A DNA stretch of 64,000 bases from Corynebacterium marambiense (GCF_016342275.1 NZ_JAEIOT010000004.1:512954-576953), one strand, 5' to 3'; numbered from the stretch's first letter, positions 1 to 9,522 are shown. The notes: a model not told the origin generated them from the sequence alone. Numbers and translations are program-made.

Positions 1-1785
1 CCCGATGGGCAGACGCTGCAAGGTGTGGGGCCGACGGTGCCGCTGTCGGAGCGTGCCGCGCAGGCGACGGTCCTGCTGCCGGCGGACCTGGACGGCTTCG
101 GGCTCAGCGACGCAGTGACCGAGCTCCGGGTATCCTCCCGCGAGAACCTGCCCCTCGGAGTCCGTGTTGAGGTGACCGGCCCGGCGGGCTTCGCGGCGGA
201 CACCGCGGCGGCGTTCTCGGGTGCCAATGTCACACTGCTTGCCGTCACTGCCGCGGTTGTCGCGGTGCTGCTTATTCTCACCTACCGCTCCCCCATACTC
301 TGGCTCGTCCCTCTGGTCGTCGTCGCTCTCTCGGATCGGGCCGCCGCTGCGGTTACCGCCTGGCTCTCCTCGACCACGGGATGGTTCGCCAACGACGGAT
401 CCACCGCAGGAATCACCTCGGTGCTGGTGTTCGGTGCCGGGACCAACTACGCGTTGCTGCTGGTAAGCAGGTATCGGGAAGAGCTGAGGATGCGGTCGTG
501 CCACCGGCAGGCCCTGGGCAGCGCCCTGCGGGGTGCGACCCCGGCCATTCTGTCGTCGAACCTGACCGTCGTGCTCGCGCTGCTCACTCTCACCGCGGCG
601 ACGGTTCCGGCATTCCGGAGCCTCGGTATATCGAGTGCGATCGGACTGCTGCTTGCCCTTCTCTTCGCACTCGTTCTCCTGCCCGCACTGCTCGCGATCT
701 GTGGCCGGGGGCTGTTCTGGCCGAGGATTCCCCGCGCTGACGGACACCCGCAGACAGACGATGGCGGAGTTTTCGGTCGGGTCGCTGCCGCGGTCGCCCG
801 ACGCCCGGGCGCCGTACTCGCCGTGATGGTCCTCGTCCTCCTCTGCATGACCGCCGGGCTCTCCGGTACGCGATTCGGATTGTCCACGACCGAACAGTTC
901 CGGACCGACTCCGAGGCCGTCGCAGGGCAACGCACCCTCGCCGAGAACGCACCCGCCGGGGCATCCGCTCCACTGGTTGTCATCGCGGATGCGGACGCGG
1001 CACCTGGGATCAGGGATGAGATCAGCGCACACCCGGACCTCACCGTTCTCGGTCCACCGGTGGAGAGCACCGACGGGGGACTCGCCCGGCTCACGGTTCT
1101 ACCGGACGCGGAACCCGCCTCGCCCCGGTCCTTCGAGCTGATCCACGATACCCGGAACATCGCACGCGCGGCAGACCCGGATGCCGTCGTCGGTGGTGCG
1201 GCAGCCCGGGATCTGGACAGCCGTGACGCCACCCTGAGGGATCTACGGGTCTGCGTACCCCTGATTCTGCTGGTGGTGTTCCTGGTTCTCGTGGTGGTGC
1301 TGCGTGCCGTTCTGGCTCCGTTCCTGCTGCTCGCGGCCGCGGCACTGTCCACCACCGCCGCCCTCGGTGTGGGCGCCTGGATATCCGATCACATCTTCGG
1401 GTTCCCGGGCCTGGACACTGCCGCTCCCCTCTACTCCATCCTGTTCCTGGTTGCGCTCGGGATCGACTACACCGTTTTCCTTGTGCTCCGTGCCAAGGAA
1501 GAGAGCGAGGGAAGAGATGTCCGACGGGGGATGGTGCGCGCGGTGGGGCTCACCGGCGGGGTGATCACCTCGGCCGGGATCGTTCTGGCGGCGGTATTCG
1601 CGGTACTCGGGGTGCTTCCCCTCATCACCCTCACCCAGGTCGGCATCATCGTCGGCTTCGGCATCCTGCTCGACACCTTCCTGGTCCGCACGCTCGTCGT
1701 GCCGGCACTCTTCGAGCTCATCGGCGAGCGGATCTGGTGGCCTGCCCGGTCAGCGGAACCCGCAGCCGCGTGCACCGCGGAGTAG
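1..1785 (+). CDS. MMPL-family RND transporter, 5' end outside window
   Basis: The frame is open from the first base, so the start lies upstream; 594 codons are visible. Two membrane bundles flank an extracytoplasmic loop (roughly bases 850-1230), the second half of the usual MMPL layout. The paired family motifs are GTNYALLLVSRYREE (Asn codon at 445-447) and GIDYTVFLVLR. MMPL proteins use the proton gradient to export lipids, often mycolate precursors or glycolipids, across the inner membrane. In this family the first motif normally carries Asp-Tyr, which relays protons; here Asp is Asn while the second motif keeps Asp-Tyr. The substrate cannot be told from the sequence. A strong terminator follows. 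Confidence 0.9.
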   Translation, partial: PDGQTLQGVGPTVPLSERAAQATVLLPADLDGFGLSDAVTELRVSSRENLPLGVRVEVTGPAGFAADTAAAFSGANVTLLAVTAAVVAVLLILTYRSPILWLVPLVVVALSDRAAAAVTAWLSSTTGWFANDGSTAGITSVLVFGAGTNYALLLVSRYREELRMRSCHRQALGSALRGATPAILSSNLTVVLALLTLTAATVPAFRSLGISSAIGLLLALLFALVLLPALLAICGRGLFWPRIPRADGHPQTDDGGVFGRVAAAVARRPGAVLAVMVLVLLCMTAGLSGTRFGLSTTEQFRTDSEAVAGQRTLAENAPAGASAPLVVIADADAAPGIRDEISAHPDLTVLGPPVESTDGGLARLTVLPDAEPASPRSFELIHDTRNIARAADPDAVVGGAAARDLDSRDATLRDLRVCVPLILLVVFLVLVVVLRAVLAPFLLLAAAALSTTAALGVGAWISDHIFGFPGLDTAAPLYSILFLVALGIDYTVFLVLRAKEESEGRDVRRGMVRAVGLTGGVITSAGIVLAAVFAVLGVLPLITLTQVGIIVGFGILLDTFLVRTLVVPALFELIGERIWWPARSAEPAAACTAE

Positions 1786-1797
1786 GTGGCGGACGAC

Positions 1798-1829
1798 AGA
1801 AGACCCCGGGCCACGGCCCGGGGTCTTCT
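1798..1829 (+). terminator. Terminator hairpin after the MMPL gene
   Basis: Perfect 15-bp arms (1798-1812 and 1815-1829) with two bases between them, 13 bases after the MMPL stop codon. The stem ends in AGAAGA/TCTTCT, so it could work in both directions, also ending the convergent Rieske gene transcript. Confidence 0.85.
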
Positions 1830-1860
1830 GCGTTGTGCGGATGGCCAATACCGGCGTCGA

Positions 1861-1876
1861 TGTTCCACGTGAAACA
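1861..1876. other. parS site (ParB-binding centromere element)
   Basis: TGTTCCACGTGAAACA fits the known ParB consensus TGTTNCACGTGAAACA at every fixed position. It lies in the gap between the convergent MMPL and Rieske genes. ParB loads at such sites and with ParA and SMC segregates the origin region. Confidence 0.85.
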
Positions 1877-1905
1877 TCGACCACGGCGGGACCGGGTGGC
1901 TGCGG

Positions 1906-2307
1906 TCACGAAGCGGTGAGTGTGGTCCCGGCGGCGCTGAGCTTGGCCGGATCCAGCGGCGCCCGTGCGGGCCCCTCGACGACGCTCCCGTCCTCGATGC
2001 TGAACACGGAGTTGTGCTTCGGACAGCGGACGGTGTCGCCCTCGACGACCTCCACCTTCGCGCCCTGATGGGGGCAGATGGTCGAATAGGCGTGGAAGAC
2101 ACCCGATGTCGGCTGTGCGATGATGAAGTTTCCCACGACGACCGCACTCCCCACTGGTACGTCCTCCGCCTCCACTGATGCGGGAGTTTGCTTCCCGCCG
2201 CATGCGGCGAGGACGGCGCCGGCGAAGGTCGTGGCGGTCCCGACCAGGAACAGGCGACGGCTGCAGGACGGTGAGTGGGCTTTCCGGGAGTCATCTTGGC
2301 AGCTCAT
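1906..2307 (-). CDS. Rieske [2Fe-2S] lipoprotein with Tat-type signal
   Basis: A 133-residue protein. The N-terminus has a twin-Arg motif (SRRLFLVG) followed by a hydrophobic stretch ending in LAAC, a lipobox, so it is probably exported folded and lipid-anchored. The cluster-binding pairs are CPHQG and CPKHN, the Cys-X-His...Cys-X2-His Rieske ligands. It should be a small extracytoplasmic electron carrier; the partner is unknown and no oxidase gene is adjacent. The start is set at 2307 because GATACT (2314-2319, minus strand) lies six bases upstream, the spacing of a leaderless mRNA; an alternative ATG at 2325 would add six residues. Confidence 0.88.
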   Translation of the reverse strand: MSCQDDSRKAHSPSCSRRLFLVGTATTFAGAVLAACGGKQTPASVEAEDVPVGSAVVVGNFIIAQPTSGVFHAYSTICPHQGAKVEVVEGDTVRCPKHNSVFSIEDGSVVEGPARAPLDPAKLSAAGTTLTAS

Positions 2308-2313
2308 AGGCCC

Positions 2314-2319
2314 AGTATC
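2314..2319 (-). promoter_or_regulatory. Candidate -10 element of the Rieske gene
   Basis: GATACT on the minus strand, six bases before the ATG at 2307, with TTGTGA 19 bases further upstream as a weak -35. There is no Shine-Dalgarno sequence between, so the mRNA may be leaderless. Confidence 0.45.
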
Positions 2320-2432
2320 TCCCATCCGGACAGTCGTGTCACAAACGGTGAGGCTGACCTATCCTCCCCGGATGGCGCCGGGGTGCTCCCCGGTGGTTGA
2401 CAACGTCATGGGGTGATCATCCACCATCCGGA

Positions 2433-4043
2433 TCACCTGATCTCCCGCCGGGATGCAGCCCTGGTGCCGGTGAGGGTACACGCGACGCCGATGGCGACCA
2501 GCAGAGCGGTCTTCCACCCGGTTTCGGAGACATCGGTGCTGGTCGGGGTGTGGCTGAATACCGAGGCATCGATGATCCAGTCCGGTGCGTTGAACACGGG
2601 CCCGAAGATCCAGATCAGTGCGCAGACGATGAGCGGAAGCCAGGCGAGTGTCGCGAACCGGGGACTTGCTCCAACCAGCAGTAGCGCGATTCCGGTCAAC
2701 GCTGCCGCGGGGCCGATCTGGGTGAGGAAACTCACGGTGATCGCCGTCGCCGTCTCCCCGGCGTCGTCGGCACCTGGGATCCCCCCGATGAGACCTCCAA
2801 CTGTTCCGAGTACCACGAGGAGGATAACCGTCACCCAGCTTGACCGGGCGATGGACCGGTGCGGGGCTCCACGGGAGACACCACATGATCGGATCAGGTC
2901 CACTGTGCGGTGGTTCTCCTCCGACCTGAGGTGGAGCGATGTCTGGATACCCGCGGCCCCGATCAGAATTCCGATCTGGGCCGCGCAGTAGGCGAAGAAC
3001 GAAGGCACGATATCGCCGTTGCCGAAGATCGTCCCGACCCGTTCGGCCAGCGCCGTCTGGTGCCCGTCGATGGTGAGAGAATCGATCACGGTCTGGAGGA
3101 GTGAACACAGCACCACCGCGAACACCACGACCGGGATCAGCCAACCGATCCTGGTGCCACGGTCGAGTACTCGGCGGAGTGCAACCAGGCTGTTCAGGCG
3201 GCGGGGCGCCTTCGGCTTGGGGTCTCCGAACGCGATCAGAGGCCTTCCGAACTCGCGGTGTTTCTCCACCGCCACGAGTCCGAGGCTACAGCCGAGACAC
3301 AGGATCGCGAGGCCACCGAGGGCCGCCCAGTTGTTCGAGTCGTAGGGCGACGCAATCGCGCGCCAACCCAGTGGGCTGACCCAGTTGAGGTGCGGAACAT
3401 CCCGACTGTCCGCCACCGCGCGGATGACGAATTGAACAGCGAGAGCTCCGAAGGCCGCACGGCGGAGGTTCGCGGGATCCCGGACGAAGAGTGTGCACGC
3501 GGCGGTCAGGAAAGCTGTTCCGAGGACGGACAGGAGGACGGTTGCGCCGAGAACCAGGGAGCCCTCCGGGGGAAGATCCCCGACAGCCGAGTTCGCGACG
3601 ATCATCACGGCGCTGGTGCCCGCGCCGAGGAGCAGACCGCTGATTGCTGCCGTGGTCAGGGCAGCTGCGGGTACGGATCCGGGGCGAAGGCCCGCCGCAC
3701 GGATCAACTCACCGGCCCCGGCCTGTTCCGGTCCCCTGAAGAGGCCGGTCACGAGCAGTACCGTCATTACTCCGGCGAGCAGCGTGAGGAGCGCTCCACC
3801 CTCGAGTGACACCAGCTGCCCGAGTGAACCACTCTCGGGTGCCCGACCGTACATCGCCTCGATGACGGCATTGCCCCGGAAGGCATCGGCGGCGAGCTTC
3901 CTGGACGCCGGATCCGGGTACTGGTTGTCGTATCCGGGAGGCAGCGCGCCGATCAATCCCAGGAGCGGGACGATCCACAGCAGCAGAAAGCGGCGACGCA
4001 GCCGGAGATTGAATCTCGTCAGGGACAGTGTTTCGGTGATCAT
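2433..4043 (-). CDS. ABC exporter permease, large two-half type
   Basis: A 536-residue polytopic membrane protein with about twelve hydrophobic segments in two similar halves, each opening with a basic stretch before a membrane helix. This is the layout of actinobacterial ABC-2 exporter permeases next to antibiotic-resistance-type ATPases. Its ATG overlaps the stop of the ATPase gene by four bases (4040-4043), so the two are translationally coupled. With the upstream MerR gene it forms a three-gene operon that probably exports a toxic or signalling compound sensed by the regulator. The substrate is unknown. Confidence 0.88.
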   Translation of the reverse strand: MITETLSLTRFNLRLRRRFLLLWIVPLLGLIGALPPGYDNQYPDPASRKLAADAFRGNAVIEAMYGRAPESGSLGQLVSLEGGALLTLLAGVMTVLLVTGLFRGPEQAGAGELIRAAGLRPGSVPAAALTTAAISGLLLGAGTSAVMIVANSAVGDLPPEGSLVLGATVLLSVLGTAFLTAACTLFVRDPANLRRAAFGALAVQFVIRAVADSRDVPHLNWVSPLGWRAIASPYDSNNWAALGGLAILCLGCSLGLVAVEKHREFGRPLIAFGDPKPKAPRRLNSLVALRRVLDRGTRIGWLIPVVVFAVVLCSLLQTVIDSLTIDGHQTALAERVGTIFGNGDIVPSFFAYCAAQIGILIGAAGIQTSLHLRSEENHRTVDLIRSCGVSRGAPHRSIARSSWVTVILLVVLGTVGGLIGGIPGADDAGETATAITVSFLTQIGPAAALTGIALLLVGASPRFATLAWLPLIVCALIWIFGPVFNAPDWIIDASVFSHTPTSTDVSETGWKTALLVAIGVACTLTGTRAASRREIR

Positions 4044-4918
4044 CGTTCCTCCGCGTAGTGGCTGAGGAAGATGTCCTCCAGTGATGCAGGCGTGCTCGTG
4101 ATGTCGTGACCGCCGCTCTCGATGATCCGGTGGAGGAGTGCGGTGCTCTCCTCCCGGTCGACGGTCGCGGTCAAACGGGATCCCTCGGCGGTCACCGCCG
4201 CGAGAGAACGGAAGGTATCGGGTACTCCCCCGTCGAACTGTGCGGAGACATGGTGGGCCGAAATCTGTTTCAGGTCGTCGACCCGGCCCCTCAGTACCAC
4301 CCTGCCGGATTTAATCACTGTGACGGAATCGCAGAGCTTCTCCACCTCACTCATAATGTGACTGCTGAGCAGTACGGTCGCTCCCCTCTGCGCCTCCTTG
4401 GTGAGTTGTTCCCCGAAAACCTGTTCCATCAGTGGATCGAGCCCGGATGTGGGCTCGTCGAGAATCAGGAGATCGGCGCCCGCTGACAGAGCGGCGACGA
4501 GGAGGATCTTACGCCGGTTGCCCGTGGAGTAGTCCCGGTTCCGGCGGTTGACATCGAGCTGGAAGGCCTCGATCAGCTCCTCCCGTCGCGCCTCATCCAC
4601 ACCTCCGCCCCGCAGCTTGGCCAGAAAGTGGATCGTCTCCGCTCCGGTGAGCTGCGGCCACAGGGTCACCTCGGCGGGGACGTACGCCACGCGGCGGAGT
4701 ACCCCCGGGTCTGATCGTGGATCGCTCCCGAGGACCTGGATTCTCCCGGAATCGGGGTGCAGCAGTCCGAGCAGGATTCTGATCGTGGTTGATTTTCCGG
4801 CGCCGTTGGGCCCGAGGAAACCGTGGACGCTCCCCTCCCCCACCTCCAGGGTGAGTCCGTCGAGGGCGCGGACGGTGCCGAACGTTTTGGAGAGGCTCTC
4901 ACAGAGCAGTGGTTTCAC
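4040..4918 (-). CDS. ABC exporter ATP-binding protein
   Basis: A 292-residue ABC ATPase. Walker A is GPNGAGKST near residue 36, the signature region reads YSTGNRRK, and Walker B is LLILDEPTSGLDP, all in the usual order, followed by the switch His (LLSSHIMSE). The GTG start at 4918 overlaps the TGA of the MerR gene as GTGA, and this junction lies in the centre of a parS-like sequence (4911-4926). The signature LSGGQ is degenerate (STGNR), as often seen in exporter ATPases of this type. It energises the permease encoded next. Confidence 0.92.
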   Translation of the reverse strand: MKPLLCESLSKTFGTVRALDGLTLEVGEGSVHGFLGPNGAGKSTTIRILLGLLHPDSGRIQVLGSDPRSDPGVLRRVAYVPAEVTLWPQLTGAETIHFLAKLRGGGVDEARREELIEAFQLDVNRRNRDYSTGNRRKILLVAALSAGADLLILDEPTSGLDPLMEQVFGEQLTKEAQRGATVLLSSHIMSEVEKLCDSVTVIKSGRVVLRGRVDDLKQISAHHVSAQFDGGVPDTFRSLAAVTAEGSRLTATVDREESTALLHRIIESGGHDITSTPASLEDIFLSHYAEER

Positions 4919-4926
4919 GTGAAACT
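4911..4926. other. parS-like site at the MerR/ABC gene junction
   Basis: GGTTTCACGTGAAACT matches the parS palindrome at 14 of 16 positions; only the outermost bases differ, so it stays a perfect 14-bp palindrome inside. It contains both the stop codon of the MerR gene and the GTG start of the ATPase gene. Confidence 0.6.
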
Positions 4927-5799
4927 CCCTTGTTTATCGAGCGGTTCTGGAGTGTGTGGGGTGTCATCGGGTTCGGGGCGGGAAGGGGCGATTTCCGCGA
5001 TCCGGGTACACAGGCGGCGGATTCTCGCATCCACGTACCGTGCCTCTACCGGGTCCGGGAAAGCGAGGAGTACGAGCTGCCGTGCGGGCTCCCGTTCAAG
5101 AGATCGGAGGTGCCGGGAAATGGCCTCTATGGTTCGCCGGTCACCGATTGTCCGCAAAACGTCAATGAAGTGGTCGGCGGTTGCTTCGGCTGTTTCGGTG
5201 ACCGCTTCGGGATCCAGCTGATGGATGCGGGCGAAACAGTTGATGTCGTCCCGGAATCCCTTCAACGCGGATTCGTCGAGTTCGGACACCGATTTGAACA
5301 CGTCACCGGGTATCAGGCCGCGGTGGAGAAACAGCTGAATGAGTTGTTTCTCTCTTCGGATGAGTGCCATGGAACGCTCATCGTCCACCCCTGCGGTCAA
5401 ACGAGCATAGAGGTCGTCGAGCTGGCTCGGCAGCGGAGGAATTAGGTCGAACTGGGATTCCGATGGTTCCCCGAGGCATCGGCCAGACAGTCCTGAGCGG
5501 AGATCCCGGAGGCGGTTCCGTTGGTTTTCCAGAGTCGCTATCTGCTGATTGATGGCGTCTTCCGTGGCCTGGAGTTCCCGTGCTACATCGATACCGTCAT
5601 CCGCGATGAGGTTCTGGATTGACGCGAGCGACAGACCCGATCTGCGCAGGTGACGTATCCTCTCGACCCTGATGAGATGTTCGAGGCCGTAGTCCCGGAT
5701 GCCAGCCCCATCGGGTACGGGGAGCAGGCCTATCTGGTGGTAGTAGCGGATTGTCCGCACTGTTGTGTCGGTGTATTCGGCCAGCTCCTTCACTCTCAT
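4915..5799 (-). CDS. MerR-family transcriptional regulator of the ABC operon
   Basis: A 294-residue protein with an N-terminal MerR winged helix (VKELAEYTDTTVRTIRYYHQIGLL, quoted here only by its key RTIRYYHQIG), then a long coiled region near residues 75-100 and a C-terminal effector domain without the Cys ligands of metal sensors. The length fits multidrug-type MerR proteins such as TipA or BmrR relatives. It is the first gene of the MerR-ATPase-permease operon. Its promoter has the 19-bp spacer typical of MerR targets with a dyad in the spacer, so it most likely controls its own operon. The ATG at 5799 follows the -10 element by six bases. Confidence 0.9.
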   Translation of the reverse strand: MRVKELAEYTDTTVRTIRYYHQIGLLPVPDGAGIRDYGLEHLIRVERIRHLRRSGLSLASIQNLIADDGIDVARELQATEDAINQQIATLENQRNRLRDLRSGLSGRCLGEPSESQFDLIPPLPSQLDDLYARLTAGVDDERSMALIRREKQLIQLFLHRGLIPGDVFKSVSELDESALKGFRDDINCFARIHQLDPEAVTETAEATADHFIDVLRTIGDRRTIEAISRHLRSLEREPARQLVLLAFPDPVEARYVDARIRRLCTRIAEIAPSRPEPDDTPHTPEPLDKQGSFT

Positions 5800-5805
5800 G
5801 GCTCA

Positions 5806-5836
5806 ATGGAACACTGTGACGCTACGTCACTGTCAA
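5806..5836 (-). promoter_or_regulatory. MerR-type promoter with 19-bp spacer and operator dyad
   Basis: On the minus strand -35 TTGACA (5831-5836) and -10 TTCCAT (5806-5811) are 19 bases apart. The spacer holds the perfect dyad GTGACG-TAG-CGTCAC (5816-5830). MerR proteins are known to twist such over-long spacers to allow transcription. Confidence 0.75.
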
Positions 5837-5906
5837 GAGGCCGAGAACAATGTGATGAAGCAGGCAGCACGTTAGATGGCGGTGGAGCAGGATGAGCTAA
5901 AAGAAA

Positions 5907-5934
5907 GCCCCATGTTTCACGTGAAACATGGGGC
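5907..5934 (-). terminator. trp terminator: Terminator of the trp operon; its stem is a parS site
   Basis: A perfect 28-bp palindrome, followed on the minus strand by TTTCTTTT, 14 bases after the trpA stop codon: a classical Rho-independent terminator. The inner 16 bp are an exact parS site. Confidence 0.85.
5913..5928. other. parS site, exact consensus
   Basis: TGTTTCACGTGAAACA, the full palindromic ParB-binding consensus, nested in the trp operon terminator. Confidence 0.92.
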
Positions 5935-5948
5935 CCTCGGTGCTGGGT

Positions 5949-6788
5949 CTATCGCCGCGTTGCGGCTTTCATGCCCGCCGTGAAATCACGCAGCTCCCCG
6001 AGGAGAGCCGGGAGGTTGTCGACGGTCCGGGTATCCGGGGAGGTACCCACGCAGTGGTTCTCGATGATCCGCGTGATCGCCGAACCGGAGATTGCGCCGG
6101 CTGCACCTGCGTCGATGGCAGCCCGGACATGATCGGGAGTGGAAATGCCGAAGCCCAACAGGGCGGGTGCTCCACCAAATCTGCGCAGGTTCGCGACGAC
6201 ATCAGCCAGCCCGTCGGTACTCGAGGCAGTTTCGGTTCCGGTCACACCCACGCGGGAGACTGCGTAGATGTATCCCCGGGAATGGGCCGCGACCCCGGCG
6301 AGTGTCCGCTCCGAAGCGTGGGGCGGGGCGATGAAGATTTGGTCTATTCCAGCAGCCTCCGCATCGGCGGAGAACGCCGCCCCCTCCCGGACGGGAACGT
6401 CAGGGATGAGCACCGAGTCGGCGCCGGCTTCCGCGACAGCGGCATAGAATTCGCGGCTACCCCGGGCGAAGGGGACATTGCCGTAAATGAGCAGGCCAAT
6501 GGGGAGGTCGGGCCAGGTGTCACGAACACGACGGATGATAGAGAATGCAGAGTCCACATCCACGCCGGCGTCGAGCGCACGGATGTGTGCCGCCTGGATC
6601 GTGGGGCCGTCGGCGACCGGGTCGGAGAACGGCACACCCAGTTCGAGGGCGTCCGCTCCGCCGTCGACGAGCGCACGGATGATCTCGAAGGAGGTCTCCG
6701 CGTCCGGATCGCCGAGCATCACGAAGGGGACGAAGGCTCCCTCTCCGGCGGCGGCGAGGCGCTGGAACAGTGCGGGATAGCGGCTCAT
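5949..6788 (-). CDS. trpA: Tryptophan synthase alpha subunit
   Basis: A 279-residue TIM-barrel protein that cleaves indole-3-glycerol phosphate to indole, which is channelled to TrpB. The catalytic Glu and Asp are in [17 protein letters not shown], and the phosphate-binding loops GFGIS and SGSAI are present near the C-terminus. It is the last gene of the trp operon; its ATG overlaps the trpB stop by four bases, and the operon terminator lies just downstream. Confidence 0.97.
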   Translation of the reverse strand: MSRYPALFQRLAAAGEGAFVPFVMLGDPDAETSFEIIRALVDGGADALELGVPFSDPVADGPTIQAAHIRALDAGVDVDSAFSIIRRVRDTWPDLPIGLLIYGNVPFARGSREFYAAVAEAGADSVLIPDVPVREGAAFSADAEAAGIDQIFIAPPHASERTLAGVAAHSRGYIYAVSRVGVTGTETASSTDGLADVVANLRRFGGAPALLGFGISTPDHVRAAIDAGAAGAISGSAITRIIENHCVGTSPDTRTVDNLPALLGELRDFTAGMKAATRR

Positions 6789-8059
6789 CGGTTGTCCTCC
6801 ATGACGAGTTCGGGGTGATCGGCGAGGGTACGGCGGACGTGATCGACATCCTTGTCCCCTCGTCCGGATAGTGAGACGAGAATCGTGATCTCCCGACCGT
6901 CCTCCTCGGCGGCTGCGGCACGCTTGAGGGCGTACGCGAGTGCATGGGAGGACTCCAGGGCGGGGATGATCCCCTCGTAGCGGCTGAGCATCTGTAATGC
7001 CTCCAGCGCTTCGGCATCGGTGATGCCGACGTAGGTGGCGCGACCCGATTCATGTAGATATGCGTGCTGTGGGCCGACACCCGGGTAATCCAGTCCGGCG
7101 GAGATGGAGTAACTCTCCTCCACCTGACCGTCCGAGGTACGCATGAGGTACGAGCGTGCGCCGTGGAGAATACCGATCTTCCCGGCGTGGATCGGCGCGC
7201 CGTGACGTCCTGAATTGAGGCCCTCCCCCGCCGGCTCCACGCCGACGAGTTCCACGGAGGGTTCATCGATGAAGTCGGCGAACATTCCGATGGCGTTCGA
7301 TCCGCCGCCGACGCAGGCCGTCACCACGTCCGGCAGCCCGCCGGTCCGTTCGAGCATCTGGGCCTTCGCCTCGGTGGAGATGATCCGGTGAAACTCACGG
7401 ACGATCGTCGGGAAAGGATGGGGCCCGGCGGCGGTCCCGAGCAGGTAATGCGACTCGTGGAACGTGGCGGTCCAGTCCCGCAATGCCTCGTTGACGGCGT
7501 CCTTGAGCGTGCCAGCCCCGGAAGTCACGGGAACGACCTTCGCGCCCATCAGCTCCATCCGGTAGACGTTGGGCTGCTGGCGTCGGACATCCTCGGCACC
7601 CATGTAGATGACGCACTCGAGGTCGAGCAGGGCGCACGCGAGCGCCGTGGCCGTGCCGTGCTGGCCGGCACCGGTTTCCGCGATGATGCGGGTCTTGCCC
7701 ATCCGCTTGGCCAGGAGCGCCTGGCCGATGACCTGATTGGTCTTGTGGGCACCACCGTGCACGAGATCCTCTCGTTTCAGGAAGATCCGCGCCAGGCCGC
7801 GCCCCTTACCCGCCAGCGGAAGGTTCGAGCATTCCGTCAGCGGAGTGGGGCGGCCGAGATAGTCGCGGAGATAGTCGGCGAGTTCCGTCCGGAACCCGGG
7901 GTCATCCATCGCGTCGACGAAGGCCTTCTCCAGCTGGTCGAGCGCCGGGATGAGGAGCTCGGGTACGTACTGTCCGCCGAACTGACCGAAATAGGCGGGC
8001 AGAATGGTCGCTCCCCCGGATGTGTCCGGAGTGGTCGAATCGTGATCGGGAGGGGTCAT
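6785..8059 (-). CDS. trpB: Tryptophan synthase beta subunit
   Basis: A 424-residue PLP enzyme that condenses indole with serine to give tryptophan. The PLP lysine lies in GGAHKTNQV, the phosphate-binding loop is GGGSNAIG, and the catalytic Glu is in AETGAGQHG. The reading frame continues upstream, but the ATG at 8059 is chosen because it overlaps the trpCF stop as ATGA and gives the normal family length, starting just before the conserved [11 protein letters not shown]. Confidence 0.97.
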   Translation of the reverse strand: MTPPDHDSTTPDTSGGATILPAYFGQFGGQYVPELLIPALDQLEKAFVDAMDDPGFRTELADYLRDYLGRPTPLTECSNLPLAGKGRGLARIFLKREDLVHGGAHKTNQVIGQALLAKRMGKTRIIAETGAGQHGTATALACALLDLECVIYMGAEDVRRQQPNVYRMELMGAKVVPVTSGAGTLKDAVNEALRDWTATFHESHYLLGTAAGPHPFPTIVREFHRIISTEAKAQMLERTGGLPDVVTACVGGGSNAIGMFADFIDEPSVELVGVEPAGEGLNSGRHGAPIHAGKIGILHGARSYLMRTSDGQVEESYSISAGLDYPGVGPQHAYLHESGRATYVGITDAEALEALQMLSRYEGIIPALESSHALAYALKRAAAAEEDGREITILVSLSGRGDKDVDHVRRTLADHPELVMEDNR

Positions 8060-9522
8060 GACGCTACCGCCTGTTCGTTGTTGAAGGTTCGTATCATGGT
8101 GAATGCCTGCCCCAGTCGGGCGGTGTCCTTGTGGCCGGACCAGATAGCCGCATCCGGCCTGTATTCGAGTGCCGAATTCAGGTCGACTCCCGCGCAGCCG
8201 ACGGTGAGGGCAGCGTTGAGATTTTCCACACCGATTCCCCCGGCAAGTAGTGAATGCCGCTTCACGGTCTCCGGGATCGTCGACCAGTCGAAGGATGTGC
8301 CGCTGCCCCCCGCACCGGAATCCAGGACGAATCGGTCGACGGGCGAGTCCCCGTCCACGAGTGCCGCGAGGGTGTCGGCAGCTCCGGGCGTCGACATGGA
8401 GAATGCACGCCACAGTTCCACGTGGGCGGGTAGCTCACCCCGGAGGCGTCGAACCAGTTCTGCTTCCTCTTCGACCGTACCGAGGGGGCAGTGGACCTGC
8501 ACGGCTGCCACACCGTCGAGGCACAGGGCGTCGTAACCCGAGCTGCGCCGACTGACCGCGACGTATTTCAAACCGGGTTCGGCCGCGATAATCGCGGATG
8601 CGGTGGCGGCGTCCAGCGCGCGAGGTGATGCCTCTTCGAAGATGAGCCCACCGTAGACCGCACCGGCGGCCCGAGCGGCCTGGGCGGCATTCGGCGTCCT
8701 CAGTCCGCACACCTTGTTCGGACCGTAGACGAGCTCCCGCGCGGCAGTGTCGATGTCGGGTTGGCCGGTCAGTTGGGAGCCGACGAGGAACCCGTTGACA
8801 TGCCGCCCTATACGACGGACGGTGGAGTTATCTCGGATTCCCGATTCAGCGATCAGGACGGCATTCTCCGGGGCGAGGGGCGCGAGTTCCGCGGAGCGGG
8901 AGAGATCGATGCTCAGATCGTGGAGGTTGCGGTGGTTGATCCCGATGATTCTCGCACCGAGGTAGCGGGCACGCCGCATCTCCTCCTCGTCGACAACCTC
9001 GGTGAGGATATCGAGCCCGAGTCGGTGTGCTTCCTGCGCGAGGCGGGTGTAGGTCTCATCGTCGAGGACGGACAACATGAGGAGGATGGCGTCGGCCCCG
9101 AAATAGCGGGCTGCGTGGATCTGTACTTCGTCGATGATGAAGTCCTTGCACAGGACCGGCAGGTGCGTGGACATTGCCACGGTGGCGAGGTGGTCGTAGT
9201 CACCGCCGAACCTGTCAGGCTCACAGAGAACGGAGATGCCTGAGGCGTAGCGGGAGTAGATCCGCGCGATGTCACCGGGCTGGTAGTGCTCACGGATGAG
9301 CCCCAGTGACGGAGAGGCGGACTTGCACTCCATGATGAAACGGTTCACTCCCCTACCTCGGCCGGGTAGGTCCCCACCGAGGCTCGCGAAGAGACTACGC
9401 CTTGAGCGGGGCAGTGCCTCCGGGTTCACGTGGCTGATGCGGTGGCGGATGCCCTCGAGGTGCCCCCTGCGGGCGGTGACTATCCCCTCGAGGACCGTCG
9501 GCATCGAATGGGCGTCAGGCAT
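8056..9522 (-). CDS. trpCF: Bifunctional indole-3-glycerol-phosphate synthase / phosphoribosylanthranilate isomerase
   Basis: A 488-residue fusion of two TIM barrels. The N-terminal TrpC half (to about residue 260) carries [20 protein letters not shown] and GINHRNL; the C-terminal TrpF half begins at VCGLRTP and carries the phosphate-binding LLAGGI. It converts phosphoribosyl anthranilate to CdRP and then to indole-3-glycerol phosphate. Such fusion is usual in enterobacteria and Corynebacterium, not in most actinobacteria. The ATG at 9522 overlaps the end of trpD by eight bases; an in-frame ATG at 9504 is the alternative. Confidence 0.95.
   Translation of the reverse strand: MPDAHSMPTVLEGIVTARRGHLEGIRHRISHVNPEALPRSRRSLFASLGGDLPGRGRGVNRFIMECKSASPSLGLIREHYQPGDIARIYSRYASGISVLCEPDRFGGDYDHLATVAMSTHLPVLCKDFIIDEVQIHAARYFGADAILLMLSVLDDETYTRLAQEAHRLGLDILTEVVDEEEMRRARYLGARIIGINHRNLHDLSIDLSRSAELAPLAPENAVLIAESGIRDNSTVRRIGRHVNGFLVGSQLTGQPDIDTAARELVYGPNKVCGLRTPNAAQAARAAGAVYGGLIFEEASPRALDAATASAIIAAEPGLKYVAVSRRSSGYDALCLDGVAAVQVHCPLGTVEEEAELVRRLRGELPAHVELWRAFSMSTPGAADTLAALVDGDSPVDRFVLDSGAGGSGTSFDWSTIPETVKRHSLLAGGIGVENLNAALTVGCAGVDLNSALEYRPDAAIWSGHKDTARLGQAFTMIRTFNNEQAVAS

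Noticed and set aside
8060..8413. N-terminal extension of TrpB
   Set aside because: This stretch is the trpCF gene in another frame; the ATGA overlap at 8056-8059 sets the start.
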